From NCBI RefSeq assembly GCF_035575815.1, contig NZ_DATLXO010000011.1:20152-84151 (forward strand): a stretch of DNA of 64,000 bases, in the 5' to 3' direction. The stretch's first letter is position 1. Each line of letters starts with the position of its first letter. Shown here in pieces: positions 8,317-16,445 of the stretch. The stretch is from Iamia sp035575815. Its GTDB lineage: Bacteria > Actinomycetota > Acidimicrobiia > Acidimicrobiales > Iamiaceae. The notes beneath the pieces were generated by a model. It did not search any database, had not been told where the DNA came from, and was given only the letters and a program-made list of their open reading frames with translations. The position numbers and the translations under genes were made by a program.

Positions 8317-8868
8317 TCAGGTGCGGGGCGAGCCCGCGGGGGCGGGCTCGGGCGCCCGGTCGAGGCGGGGTAGGGCGACGCGCCCGGTGCGCTGGATGTC
8401 ACGGATGCCGAAGGGTCGCAGCATCTCCTCGAAGTCGTCCACCTTGGTCGGGTGACCCTCGAGTGACACGGTCAGCTCCTCGTGGGTGACGGCCAGGATC
8501 CGCCCCTCGAAGATCTGCACCAGCTCGACGACCTGGCCCCGCGTGGCCGGGGGGGCCGACACGCTGGCGAGCAGCAGCTCGCGCTCGACCGAGTGGCGGG
8601 GGTCGAGCTCGCTGATCTCGACCACGTTCACCAGCTTGTCGAGCTGCTTGACGATCTGCTCCAACGGGGAGGACTCGACGTCGACGACGACGGTGATGCG
8701 GCTGAAGTCCGCATCCTCGGTGGGGGCCACAGCGAGAGAGACGATGTTGTAGCCCCGCCGGGAGAACAGGTTCGCCACCCGGGAGAGCACGCCGGATCGG
8801 TTCTCGACGAGCACCGAGAGGACGTGGTGGGTGACCTCGTCTCCCGGCAGGGCGTCGCGCCGGCCCAT
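8317..8868 (-). CDS. ilvN: acetolactate synthase small (regulatory) subunit
   Basis: A 183-residue regulatory subunit that binds valine and activates IlvB. An ACT domain is plain: HHVLSVLVENRSGVLSRVANL with FSRRGYNIVSLAVAPTED, then a C-terminal domain DDFEEMLRPFGIRDIQRTGRVAL. The ATG at 8868 overlaps the ilvB stop by one base (TGATG), so the two subunits are translationally coupled. A variable tail of about 15 residues rich in Pro/Ala ends the protein. Confidence 0.93.
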   Translation of the reverse strand: MGRRDALPGDEVTHHVLSVLVENRSGVLSRVANLFSRRGYNIVSLAVAPTEDADFSRITVVVDVESSPLEQIVKQLDKLVNVVEISELDPRHSVERELLLASVSAPPATRGQVVELVQIFEGRILAVTHEELTVSLEGHPTKVDDFEEMLRPFGIRDIQRTGRVALPRLDRAPEPAPAGSPRT

Positions 8869-10643
8869 CAGTGGCCCCCCTCGCCGGTGCCGACCTCGCC
8901 GCCGGCCTGGAACGGGGGGACCTGGATGTCGTCGTTGGTCTTGCCCGGCGGGACCATGGGGAAGACCTTCTCCCGGCTGTCGGTGCGGAACTCGACGACG
9001 ACGGGGCGGTCGTCGATGTCGTTGGCCTTGTCGATCGCCGGCTGGATCTCCTCGGGCGACTCGACCCGGATCCCGACGCAGCCCATGGCCTCGGCCCACT
9101 TCACGTAGTCGGGCAGGTCGGGCGAGAGGTACACCTCGGAGTAGCGCTCCTCGTAGAACATCTCCTGCCACTGGCGCACCATGCCGAGGTACGCGTTGTT
9201 CAAGATGGCGACCTTCACCGGGATGCGCTCGGCCGAGGCAGTGACGAGCTCCTGCGCGGTCATCTGGAAGCACCCGTCGCCGTCGACGGCCCAGACCATG
9301 CGATCGGGGCGACCGACCTTGGCGCCGATGGCGGCGGGCACCGAGAAGCCCATGGTGCCGAGGCCGCCGGAGTTCACCCACGTGTAGGGGTGGCGGAACG
9401 TCCAGTACTGGCTGGCCCACATCTGGTGCTGGCCGACCCCCGATGCGAGGATCGTGTCCTCGGGCACCGAGGTGCGCAGGTGCTCGAGCACCATCTGGGG
9501 CTTGAGGTGGTCGCCGGGCTCAGGGGCCTCGTACGCCAGCGGGTAGCGCTCCTGCCACCCGCTGATCGTCGAGCTCCACGGGGTGCGGTCGGGCGTGGTG
9601 GACCCGGCGGCCTGCTGGCGCCGCACGGCCGCGACGAGGTCTTCGATGATCAGCCGGCAGTCGCCGTGGATCGGGACGTCGGGGCGGCGCACCTTGCCCA
9701 GCTCGGCAGCGTCGATGTCGACGTGGATGACCTGGGCGTCGGGGGCGAAGCCGTCGACCTTGCCGGTGACCCGGTCGTCGAAGCGGGCCCCGAGGGCGAC
9801 GAGCAGGTCCGAGCGCTGGATGGCGGTGACGGCGGTGTAGTTGCCGTGCATGCCCGGCATGCCCAGGCACTGGGGGTGGCTGTCGGGGAAGGCGCCCCGG
9901 GCCATGAGCGTGGTGACGACGCGGATGTCGGTGAGCTCGGCCAGCTCGCGCAGGACCTCGGCGGCCCGGGCCTTCAGGACGCCGCCGCCGACGTAGAGCA
10001 CCGGGCGGTTCGCGGCGAGGATCATCTCCGCCGCCCGCTCGATCGCCGCGGGGTCACCGGAGGTCGCCGGGTGGTACCCGGGCAGGGAGCGTGCCACCTC
10101 CTCGTCGGTCGGCCAGTCCCAGCCCGTGGCCGACCGGGGGTGGGTGGGATCCACGATGTCCTTGGGGATGTCGACGAGGACCGGCCCCGGTCGCCCACTG
10201 GTGGCCAGGTGGAACGCCTGGCGGATGACGAGAGGGATGTCGTCGGCCTCGGTGACGAGGAAGTTGTGCTTGGTCACCGATTGGGTGATGCCGGTGATGT
10301 CGCACTCCTGGAACGCGTCGGTGCCGATGGCCGCCGTGGGCACCTGGCCGGTGATGCAGACCATCGGCACCGAGTCCATGTAGGCATCGGCGAGGGGGGT
10401 GACGATGTTGGTGGCCCCCGGCCCCGAGGTCACCATGGCCACGCCCGGGCGCCCGGTGGCGTGGGCGTAGCCCTCGGCCATGTGGCCGGCGCCCTGTTCG
10501 TGGCGCACCAGGATGTGGCGGATCGTCGAGTCCAGCACCGGGTCGTACACGGGCAGGATCGCGCCGCCGGGCAGCCCGAACATGACCTCCACCCCCTCCA
10601 TCTCGAGGGCGCGGATCAGCGACTGGCCTCCGTTCAGCTCCAT
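8868..10643 (-). CDS. ilvB: acetolactate synthase large (catalytic) subunit
   Basis: A 591-residue ThDP enzyme that joins two pyruvates (or pyruvate and 2-oxobutyrate). The catalytic Glu is in ILVRHEQGAGHMAEGYA, the FAD/middle domain covers roughly 190-350, and the ThDP-Mg motif is VDGDGCFQMTAQELVTA near residue 445. A short start MELNGGQSLIRALEMEG is usual for actinobacteria. It heads the ilvBNC operon and lies behind a leader-peptide attenuator. Confidence 0.96.
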   Translation of the reverse strand: MELNGGQSLIRALEMEGVEVMFGLPGGAILPVYDPVLDSTIRHILVRHEQGAGHMAEGYAHATGRPGVAMVTSGPGATNIVTPLADAYMDSVPMVCITGQVPTAAIGTDAFQECDITGITQSVTKHNFLVTEADDIPLVIRQAFHLATSGRPGPVLVDIPKDIVDPTHPRSATGWDWPTDEEVARSLPGYHPATSGDPAAIERAAEMILAANRPVLYVGGGVLKARAAEVLRELAELTDIRVVTTLMARGAFPDSHPQCLGMPGMHGNYTAVTAIQRSDLLVALGARFDDRVTGKVDGFAPDAQVIHVDIDAAELGKVRRPDVPIHGDCRLIIEDLVAAVRRQQAAGSTTPDRTPWSSTISGWQERYPLAYEAPEPGDHLKPQMVLEHLRTSVPEDTILASGVGQHQMWASQYWTFRHPYTWVNSGGLGTMGFSVPAAIGAKVGRPDRMVWAVDGDGCFQMTAQELVTASAERIPVKVAILNNAYLGMVRQWQEMFYEERYSEVYLSPDLPDYVKWAEAMGCVGIRVESPEEIQPAIDKANDIDDRPVVVEFRTDSREKVFPMVPPGKTNDDIQVPPFQAGGEVGTGEGGH

Positions 10644-10726
10644 GGTGTCTCGGTCTCCTGGTCTCGGTCCCGGTCGGGTGGGGGTGGCAGGGCGGGGGTG
10701 GCGGGAAGGTGCGCCGAAAACGACGA

Positions 10727-10748
10727 CGACCTCCCCGAGGGGAGGTCG
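10727..10748 (-). terminator. attenuator terminator hairpin of ilvBNC
   Basis: On the minus strand CGACCTCCCC pairs perfectly with GGGGAGGTCG across a 2-nt loop and is followed by TCGTCGTTTTC. This is an intrinsic terminator placed between the leader peptide and ilvB. It would cut transcription when branched-chain aminoacyl-tRNA is plentiful. Confidence 0.75.
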
Positions 10749-10751
10749 TGG

Positions 10752-10785
10752 GAGCGCACGCGGGTGATGCCGGCGGCGTGCGCTC
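10752..10785 (-). promoter_or_regulatory. upstream stem of the ilvBNC attenuator
   Basis: GAGCGCACGC and GCGTGCGCTC form a perfect 10-bp stem around a 14-nt loop, starting on the last base of the leader-peptide stop codon. A ribosome that reaches the stop would cover its first arm; one stalled at the Leu/Val codons would not. It is therefore the natural switch element for the downstream terminator, though the exact alternative pairings need folding software. Confidence 0.6.
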
Positions 10786-10820
10786 TAGGGCCCGAGTACG
10801 AGGAAGGTGCCAGCGGACAT
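10785..10820 (-). CDS. ilv leader peptide MSAGTFLVLGP
   Basis: Eleven codons and TAG: Met-Ser-Ala-Gly-Thr-Phe-Leu-Val-Leu-Gly-Pro. The Leu-Val-Leu-Gly run is the same regulatory-codon pattern known from actinobacterial ilvB leader peptides (for example ILVLG in Streptomyces). It is followed by the two hairpins described at 10752 and 10727. Ribosome stalling at the Leu/Val codons during starvation would let transcription continue into ilvBNC. Too short for automatic gene callers; the ribosome site is weak (GAGCG). Confidence 0.7.
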   Translation of the reverse strand: MSAGTFLVLGP

Positions 10821-11021
10821 CGCTCGGGAGTGTCGCGCACCTCCGTCCGGCCGTCCAACCGGGTCCCGACAGGTCCTCCCGTCAGCCGGTGGGGTCCCCT
10901 CCCCGAGCCGGACCACGAGCCCGGAGGACGACGCTACGCTCCGGCCTGGTCCGAGAGCCGAGTGGCTCCTGAGCGAGCCCGCTCGGACCGCGGTGCCGGG
11001 CCAGAGAGGGCGAGCGACCAG

Positions 11022-11126
11022 GTGAGTGACCCCAGCGCGACGATCAGCACCCGGCGCTCGGACCGAGCTGTTCTGCCCTCCGACCCGGGCGCACCCACCC
11101 GTCCCCGTCCCGAGCTCGACCGATGA
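11022..11126 (+). CDS. possible 34-residue leader ORF coupled to the next gene
   Basis: A GTG at 11022 opens a 34-codon frame (VSDPSATISTRRSDRAVLPS at its start) whose TGA overlaps the ATG of the membrane protein gene (ATGA at 11123). GAGAGGG lies about 12 nt upstream of the GTG. The frame may only serve to couple translation, or be chance in a 480-bp gap. Its first residues resemble those of the flavoprotein at 876 (VSDPNSTIS). Apart from this and the ilv attenuator, 10821-11122 shows no gene. Confidence 0.25.
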   Translation: MSDPSATISTRRSDRAVLPSDPGAPTRPRPELDR

Positions 11127-11635
11127 CCCCCGTGCTGTTCGGACGCATCCAGACCCGCCTGTTCGTGCTGTTCACGGTGGGCGCCCTCTGGACGCTGCTC
11201 ATCTCGCCGTTCCTGCTCGTCAACGCCCCGGGCCAGGACGGGTACAAGGTCGCCTTCACCATCGACAACATGGTCGGCGACAGCGGGCTGGTCGCCGCCT
11301 ACAAGCTGGCCTTCGCGGCCCTGGTGATCACCGCCATCTTCGGCTGCCTCGTCTGGGAGCCGCTCTACCACTTGCTCATGCAGTTCCGGTGGGAGAAGGA
11401 CTGGCCGGCGCTGTTCCACCTGCTGACGATGATCCCCGAGGGCATCTCGACCTTCCTGCTGTTGCACGTCGGCAGCCTCAACCCGCTCGAGACCGAGAGC
11501 GGCAAGCCGTTCGTGCCGGTGGCGGCGTATGTCTTCTTGTTCTTCACCACCTGGATCGTCACCTGGCTAGCGGCGAACGGGCCGATGAAGATCTTCTTCG
11601 TCCGCTGGCGCTTCTCCGGCGGCCGGCTCGTCTGA
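11123..11635 (+). CDS. uncharacterised four-helix membrane protein
   Basis: A 170-residue protein not assigned to a family. Four hydrophobic segments are seen: FVLFTVGALWTLLISPFLLV, LAFAALVITAIFGCLVWEPLYHLL, LLTMIPEGISTFLLLHVG and AAYVFLFFTTWIVTWLA, ending in a basic tail FFVRWRFSGGRLV. The gap of only 10 bp to the Ser/Thr kinase gene, followed by an FHA gene overlapping the kinase, points to a three-gene signalling operon. The job of this protein, perhaps a substrate or sensor, is a guess. Confidence 0.7.
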   Translation: MTPVLFGRIQTRLFVLFTVGALWTLLISPFLLVNAPGQDGYKVAFTIDNMVGDSGLVAAYKLAFAALVITAIFGCLVWEPLYHLLMQFRWEKDWPALFHLLTMIPEGISTFLLLHVGSLNPLETESGKPFVPVAAYVFLFFTTWIVTWLAANGPMKIFFVRWRFSGGRLV

Positions 11636-11645
11636 TCGAGGGACC

Positions 11646-12449
11646 ATGGATCGCATCGCTGACTACCAGTTCATCCAGCCCCTCGGTGAGGGCAGCAACG
11701 GCACCTACTACCTGGCCGCCGCCCCGCCGCGACTGGGCATCGCCGCACCGCAGGTGGCGGTGAAGGTCCTCCAGGTCGCCGCGGGCGAGGAGACGTTCCA
11801 CCGCCTCACCCGCGAGCTGCGGACCTTCGCCAAGGTGCGCAGCCCGCACCTGGTCTCGCTCTACGACGCGGGCCAGGAGGGCGGTCGCTGCTACTACGCC
11901 ATGGAGTACTGCCCGCTCGGGTCCTTGGCCCACCCGGCACGCGAGCTCGACCGGGCCGGCCAGATCCGGGCCCTGGCCGCCGCGGCGCGCGCCGCTCACC
12001 ACCTGCACGAGGCCGGCATCGCCCACCGCGACATCAAGCCGGCCAACGTCCTGCTCACCGACGAGGGGGCCAAGCTCTCGGACCTGGGGCTGGTGCAGGT
12101 CCTGGCCCCGGGCCAGACCATCACCGGCCTCGGCGCGATCGGGTCGGTCGAGTACCTCGACCCCGCGATCATGCGCGGCGAGCGGGCGTCGCGGGCCACC
12201 GACATCTGGGCCCTGGGCGTCACCCTCCACCGGGTGCTCACCGGCCAGGGCATCTACGGCGAGCTGCCCGATCGCGATCCCCTCCTCGCCGTTCGCCGGG
12301 TGCTCTCCTCGCCCCCGACCCTCGACCCCGGTCTCAGCGACGCCGAGGCCGAGCTGATCCGGGGTTGCTTCGACAAGGACCTCTCGGCCCGGTTCCCCAC
12401 CGCCGCTCTGCTCGCCGACGCCCTCGACGCCCTTGGGAGCCCCTCATGA
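11646..12449 (+). CDS. Hanks-type serine/threonine protein kinase (soluble)
   Basis: A 267-residue kinase that is little more than the catalytic domain. Visible motifs are the Gly loop GEGSNGTYY, VAVKVLQ (ATP Lys near residue 39), the catalytic loop IAHRDIKPANVLL (near 125-137), a DLG in place of DFG (LSDLGLVQVL), and the APE-like region SVEYLDPAIM with DIWALGVTLHRVLTG. There is no membrane helix, unlike PknB-type kinases. Its stop overlaps the start of the FHA-domain gene (ATGA), so the FHA protein is the likely phospho-partner. Confidence 0.9.
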   Translation: MDRIADYQFIQPLGEGSNGTYYLAAAPPRLGIAAPQVAVKVLQVAAGEETFHRLTRELRTFAKVRSPHLVSLYDAGQEGGRCYYAMEYCPLGSLAHPARELDRAGQIRALAAAARAAHHLHEAGIAHRDIKPANVLLTDEGAKLSDLGLVQVLAPGQTITGLGAIGSVEYLDPAIMRGERASRATDIWALGVTLHRVLTGQGIYGELPDRDPLLAVRRVLSSPPTLDPGLSDAEAELIRGCFDKDLSARFPTAALLADALDALGSPS

Positions 12450-14080
12450 ACCTCGCCGCCGCCCGCCTCGCCCCCTCGCCGGGCGCCGACGGCCTGGTGT
12501 GCCGGTCGACCGGTGCCGTGCTCTTCGTCGCCGCCCGCACGCCGGTCGCCGACGTGGCCCGGCTGGTCGACGAGGTGCTGGCCCACGACCATGCCGTCCC
12601 TGGGCGACACCTGGCCCGCCAGCTGGCCACCATGGTCGGGGCCGACGCGGATACCAGCCTGCCCGGTTTCGCCCTCGTCGCCGCCACCCCCGCCGGGCTC
12701 TACGTGAAGGCCTACGGGCCGGTCGAGATCCGCCTGCAGGGCGAGGGCGAGGAGCAGGTCATCAGCGCCGTGGGGACCCTCACGGGCATCGACCGCGAGG
12801 TCTCGGGGCCCTTCCACACCATCGTCGCCCACCGGGCCGGCGAAACGGTGCCCGTCGCCGTGTTCGACGTCGACGTGCAGGCGGGCTCGGCGCCCGGCAG
12901 CGGCTTCGCCCTCACCATGCTGACCGGCGTCACCGACGCTCCCATGGGTGTCATCCCGCCCTCGTCGACGCCGGAGGCGGCCACCTCGGGCGACTCGGCC
13001 GACGACGGGCTCGACGCCCCGACCCAGGCCTGGAGCCCACCGCCCGAGGACCGCACGCCCCCCGCACCCGAGGCCGTCCCCGCCTTCGCCTCCCCGCCGA
13101 TCGAGCCGCTGCCCGCCGAGCCGCCGCTCACCGACGAGCCCAGCTGGGGCGGCCCCGCCGCATCGCCGTCCGCCCCCCCGGTCGAGCCCGCCGCCGAGAC
13201 GCCCTCGGTCGACGAGGCGCCGGTCGCCCAGGGCCCGCCGGCCTGGGAACCGCCGGTCGACGAACCGCCGGCCTGGGACCCTGCCGTCGTCGGACCGCCC
13301 GGCACGGCGCCGGTGGCTCACGAGCCCCCCGTCGAAGCCGAACCGCCGGTCCACGGCGCGCCCGTCGTCGAGCCTCCGCCCGCCTACGAACCGCCGGTCG
13401 ACGAGGGCCCGCCAGCCTACGAACCACCGGTCGGCGAAGCCCCGCCGGCCTACGAACCCGCCACCATGGCGCCATCAGCGGCCACCGGCGCCGGGTTCAC
13501 CTCGCAGCTGCTGGGCGCCCTCGACGCCGATGAGGTCGAGGAGCGCGAGGCCCTCCCGCTCGATCTGGACCCGGCCGAGGTGCGGGCCCCGGAGCAGGCC
13601 ACCAGCGAGGTGCTCGTCCAGGGCGTCATCTGCTCGCGGGGGCACTTCAACGACCCTCGCTCGCGCTTCTGCTCGTCGTGCGGCATCTCCATGGTGCAGA
13701 ACACCCAGGTCCTCACGCGCGGCCCCCGCCCTCCGCTGGGGGTCATGGTCTTCGAGGACGGCGCCACCTTCTCGCTGTCGTCGGACTACGTGGTCGGCCG
13801 CCAGCCCGAGGTGAGCGAGCTGGTGCAGGAGGGGCTGGCCCTGCCGCTGCCCGTCGATGACCCCGAGCGGTCGATCTCCCGCGCTCACGCCGAGCTCCGC
13901 CTGGTCGAGTGGGACGTCCACCTGGTGAACCTCTCGGCCACCAACGGCTCCTTCGTGTGGGACGAGGCCCAGCAGCAGTGGGTGCCGATCCCCGCCGGTC
14001 AGTCGGTGGTGCTCACCCCCGGCCTGCGCGTCGCCCTCGGCCGTCGCACCGCGGTGTTCGAGTCCAGCCTGGTGCGGTGA
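12446..14080 (+). CDS. FHA domain protein with proline-rich linker and zinc-ribbon-like motif
   Basis: A 544-residue protein. Residues 1-165 form a globular domain of unknown family, with a PP2C-like feel (FHTIVAHRAGETVPVAVFDVD) that I cannot confirm. Residues about 170-350 are Pro/Glu-rich with repeats of PPAYEPPVDE type. A CxxH...CxxC ribbon (ICSRGHFNDPRSRFCSSCG) is near 393-411, and the C-terminal 110 residues are an FHA domain (YVVGRQPEV, SISRAHAELRLV, NLSATNGSFVW), which binds phosphothreonine. The 4-bp overlap with the kinase gene supports a kinase-FHA pair. The ATG at 12446 is preferred to the longer frame from 12365. Confidence 0.85.
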   Translation: MNLAAARLAPSPGADGLVCRSTGAVLFVAARTPVADVARLVDEVLAHDHAVPGRHLARQLATMVGADADTSLPGFALVAATPAGLYVKAYGPVEIRLQGEGEEQVISAVGTLTGIDREVSGPFHTIVAHRAGETVPVAVFDVDVQAGSAPGSGFALTMLTGVTDAPMGVIPPSSTPEAATSGDSADDGLDAPTQAWSPPPEDRTPPAPEAVPAFASPPIEPLPAEPPLTDEPSWGGPAASPSAPPVEPAAETPSVDEAPVAQGPPAWEPPVDEPPAWDPAVVGPPGTAPVAHEPPVEAEPPVHGAPVVEPPPAYEPPVDEGPPAYEPPVGEAPPAYEPATMAPSAATGAGFTSQLLGALDADEVEEREALPLDLDPAEVRAPEQATSEVLVQGVICSRGHFNDPRSRFCSSCGISMVQNTQVLTRGPRPPLGVMVFEDGATFSLSSDYVVGRQPEVSELVQEGLALPLPVDDPERSISRAHAELRLVEWDVHLVNLSATNGSFVWDEAQQQWVPIPAGQSVVLTPGLRVALGRRTAVFESSLVR

Positions 14081-14102
14081 CCCTCCGGGTCGGGGGGAAC
14101 GG

Positions 14103-16313
14103 TCAGTCCACGGGGGTCGGGAGGGGCTCGACCTCGGCGAGGAGGCTGTTCAGGCCCGTGCGCTCGATCTGGTTGGGATCGGGGGCGACGAGCAGCACCG
14201 GGCAGCCGAAGCGCTCGGCGTCGGGCCGGGCCCGCTCGACGGGCTGCAGGCCCTCGGGGCCGGCGAAGGGGCGCACGACGGCCACCGCCCCGGCGGCGGC
14301 CTCGGCCCCCTCGACCGTCTCGAGCGAGGCGGCGAGGCTCCGGCCCGGGCGGCCGAGGGCACCCAGGCGATCGAGCACGGTGCGGTAGCGGCGCGACGAC
14401 CGCGCGCTCTCGTCCAGGCCCACGACCATTGGCCCCGCGATGGTTGCCAGGGCCAGGCGCACCCCGTACTCCAGGGCGGCGAGGCCGGCGGGGCCGTCGC
14501 CGACCTCGACCACCGGCGCCCCCGACGCCGACGCCGCTCCGGGCCGGGGCAGGGGGGCGACCACGACGCCGATGTCCGCCGGCCCCGCAGCCACGAGCTC
14601 GGCCACGGTGGCCACCCAGTGCGGGTCGTCGCGCCGGTCGCCGACCAGCACCAAGCGCACGCCCATGCGCTGGGCCTGGGCGGCGATGTCGGCGGCGAGG
14701 GAGGTCGTGCGCTGGGAGAACGACTGCACCGACAGGCCGCGGGCCCGCACCCTCTCCTCCAGGCCGTGGAGGGAGTCGAGCTCCGAGGCGATGGTGTCGA
14801 GGAAGCTGGCGATCTGTCGACCGTCGGTCTCCTCCTGCTGCTCGAAGGAGGTGAGCACGACCTCGGCCGGCTGCTGGGAGAGGGCGATGCCACACGCCAT
14901 GTCGACCAGCGGCTCGGCCCGGGCCGGGTCGTCGATGGCCACCAGCAGCCGGAAGGAGATGGCATCGCCCAGCGCGGCCCGTTCGGCCTCGGCCACGTCG
15001 TGTTCGACCATGCGGTCCGGGTAGATCCTCTTCAGCAGGGGCGAGGTCATGAGCGTCGTGATGATCGCCATGAGCACGAGGGCGGTGAACAGCGTGTCGT
15101 CGAGGACGCCCTTGTCCCGCCCGATCGAGAGCAGCACCAGCTCGGTGAGGCCGCGGGTGTTCATCAGGGTGCCGATGGCCGCCGAGCGCCGCCACGACAT
15201 GCCCTGGATGCGCCCCGCGAGGGTGGCGCCGGCGAACTTCCCGATGCAGGCGACGGCCAGCACCGCGGCGAGCACCCCGAGGAACTCGACGATCGAGACC
15301 TGGCCGACGCGGGCGTTCAGACCGGTCACGATGAAGAACAGGGGGAGGAGCAGGAGCACGGCGACGCTCTCGATGCGCTCGAGCACGGCGTGGGTGAAGG
15401 CCTCGGCGCCCTCGCGTGGGAAGACGATGCCGAGCATGAAGGCCCCGAAGATCGAGTGGATGCCGATCTGCGAGGTGCACCAGGCGGCGATGAACAGCAG
15501 GGCCAGCACGGCGGCCAGCACGTCGGGGGACAAGCCGACCGCCCGGAAGCGCTCGTTGAGCTTGACCAGCACCGGCTTCACGGCGACCGACATGACGACG
15601 CCGAACACGACGGTCAGGCCCATCACCCGGCCCAGCTCCACCGCGGGGTTGGCCCCGGCGCCCCCGGTGCTGGCCTCGACGACGGCGACGACGAGGGCCA
15701 GCAGCGACCAGGCCAGGATGTCGTCGATGGCGGCGCAGGCGAGGGTGACGGCCCCCACCGGGGTCCGCTGCATCTTGCGTTCGGTGAGGATGCGGGCCAG
15801 CACCGGGAAGGCGGTGACCGACATCGACGCCCCGATGAACAGCCCGAAGGGCAGGAAGTCGATGCCCTCGGGCAGGTACGTGTCGTGGATGAGCCACGCC
15901 AGGCCGAACCCGAGGGTGAAGGGCAGGACGACCGAGGTCAGCGACACACCGGCGGCGAGGCGCTCCTTGCCCCGGATCAGCTTCATGTCGAGCTCGAGGC
16001 CGACGACGAACATGAAGATGATGAGGCCGATCTCGGCCAGCACCTTCAGGAACGGGCGGGCTTCGAGCGGGAACAGCGTGTCGCTGATCGACTGGTCGAG
16101 CCCGAAGAGCTCGGTCACGGTGCCCGAGCCGAGCAGGAGCGGTCCGAGCATCAGCCCGGCGAGGATCTCGCCCACGACCGGTGGCTGGCCGATCCTCCGG
16201 AACAGGGCGCCCACGCAGCGGGCCACCACCAAGATGATGGCCACGTCGATCAACACCCACGCAACGGTGGACTCCTCCACCAGGCCTCCAGCGGCCAAGA
16301 TCACGCCCGTCAC
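14103..16313 (-). CDS. CPA2-family cation/H+ antiporter with UspA-like C-terminal domains
   Basis: A 736-residue protein. The first about 430 residues are a 12-13 helix Na+(K+)/H+ exchanger (GQPPVVGEILAGLMLGP, FMFVVGLELD, GASMSVTAFPVLARIL, CAAIDDILAWSLLA, MNTRGLTELVLLSIG), like KefB/CPA2 transporters. The last about 280 residues are soluble and look like two universal-stress-protein-type repeats (SFRLLVAIDDPARAEPLVDMA; GVRLVLVGDRRDD; CPVLLVAPD). The GTG at 16313 is chosen for the GGAGG 6 nt upstream; the frame stays open far beyond into the divergent ABC gene and is not used. Confidence 0.85.
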   Translation of the reverse strand: MTGVILAAGGLVEESTVAWVLIDVAIILVVARCVGALFRRIGQPPVVGEILAGLMLGPLLLGSGTVTELFGLDQSISDTLFPLEARPFLKVLAEIGLIIFMFVVGLELDMKLIRGKERLAAGVSLTSVVLPFTLGFGLAWLIHDTYLPEGIDFLPFGLFIGASMSVTAFPVLARILTERKMQRTPVGAVTLACAAIDDILAWSLLALVVAVVEASTGGAGANPAVELGRVMGLTVVFGVVMSVAVKPVLVKLNERFRAVGLSPDVLAAVLALLFIAAWCTSQIGIHSIFGAFMLGIVFPREGAEAFTHAVLERIESVAVLLLLPLFFIVTGLNARVGQVSIVEFLGVLAAVLAVACIGKFAGATLAGRIQGMSWRRSAAIGTLMNTRGLTELVLLSIGRDKGVLDDTLFTALVLMAIITTLMTSPLLKRIYPDRMVEHDVAEAERAALGDAISFRLLVAIDDPARAEPLVDMACGIALSQQPAEVVLTSFEQQEETDGRQIASFLDTIASELDSLHGLEERVRARGLSVQSFSQRTTSLAADIAAQAQRMGVRLVLVGDRRDDPHWVATVAELVAAGPADIGVVVAPLPRPGAASASGAPVVEVGDGPAGLAALEYGVRLALATIAGPMVVGLDESARSSRRYRTVLDRLGALGRPGRSLAASLETVEGAEAAAGAVAVVRPFAGPEGLQPVERARPDAERFGCPVLLVAPDPNQIERTGLNSLLAEVEPLPTPVD

Positions 16314-16433
16314 CTGTCCCCTCCATCTCCAGGGCGCGCCCCGAACCCCGGCGGGCGCGCCGACACCACGTGAGGCGCACAATACGGCCCCCGGATCACC
16401 CACGGGGCGGGACGGGGAGGAGGCCCCGGGCCG

Positions 16434-16439
16434 TAGGGT
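16434..16439 (+). promoter_or_regulatory. -10 box for a leaderless ABC transporter transcript
   Basis: TAGGGT lies 6 nt before the GTG at 16446. This spacing puts the transcription start on the start codon, the usual arrangement of leaderless genes in actinobacteria. No Shine-Dalgarno is seen. Confidence 0.4.
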
Positions 16440-16445
16440 CGTTCC

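Noticed and set aside
8871..11126. 751-residue plus-strand open frame
   Set aside because: Antisense to ilvB; low-complexity composition. Only its last 34 codons, outside ilvB, were kept as a possible leader ORF.
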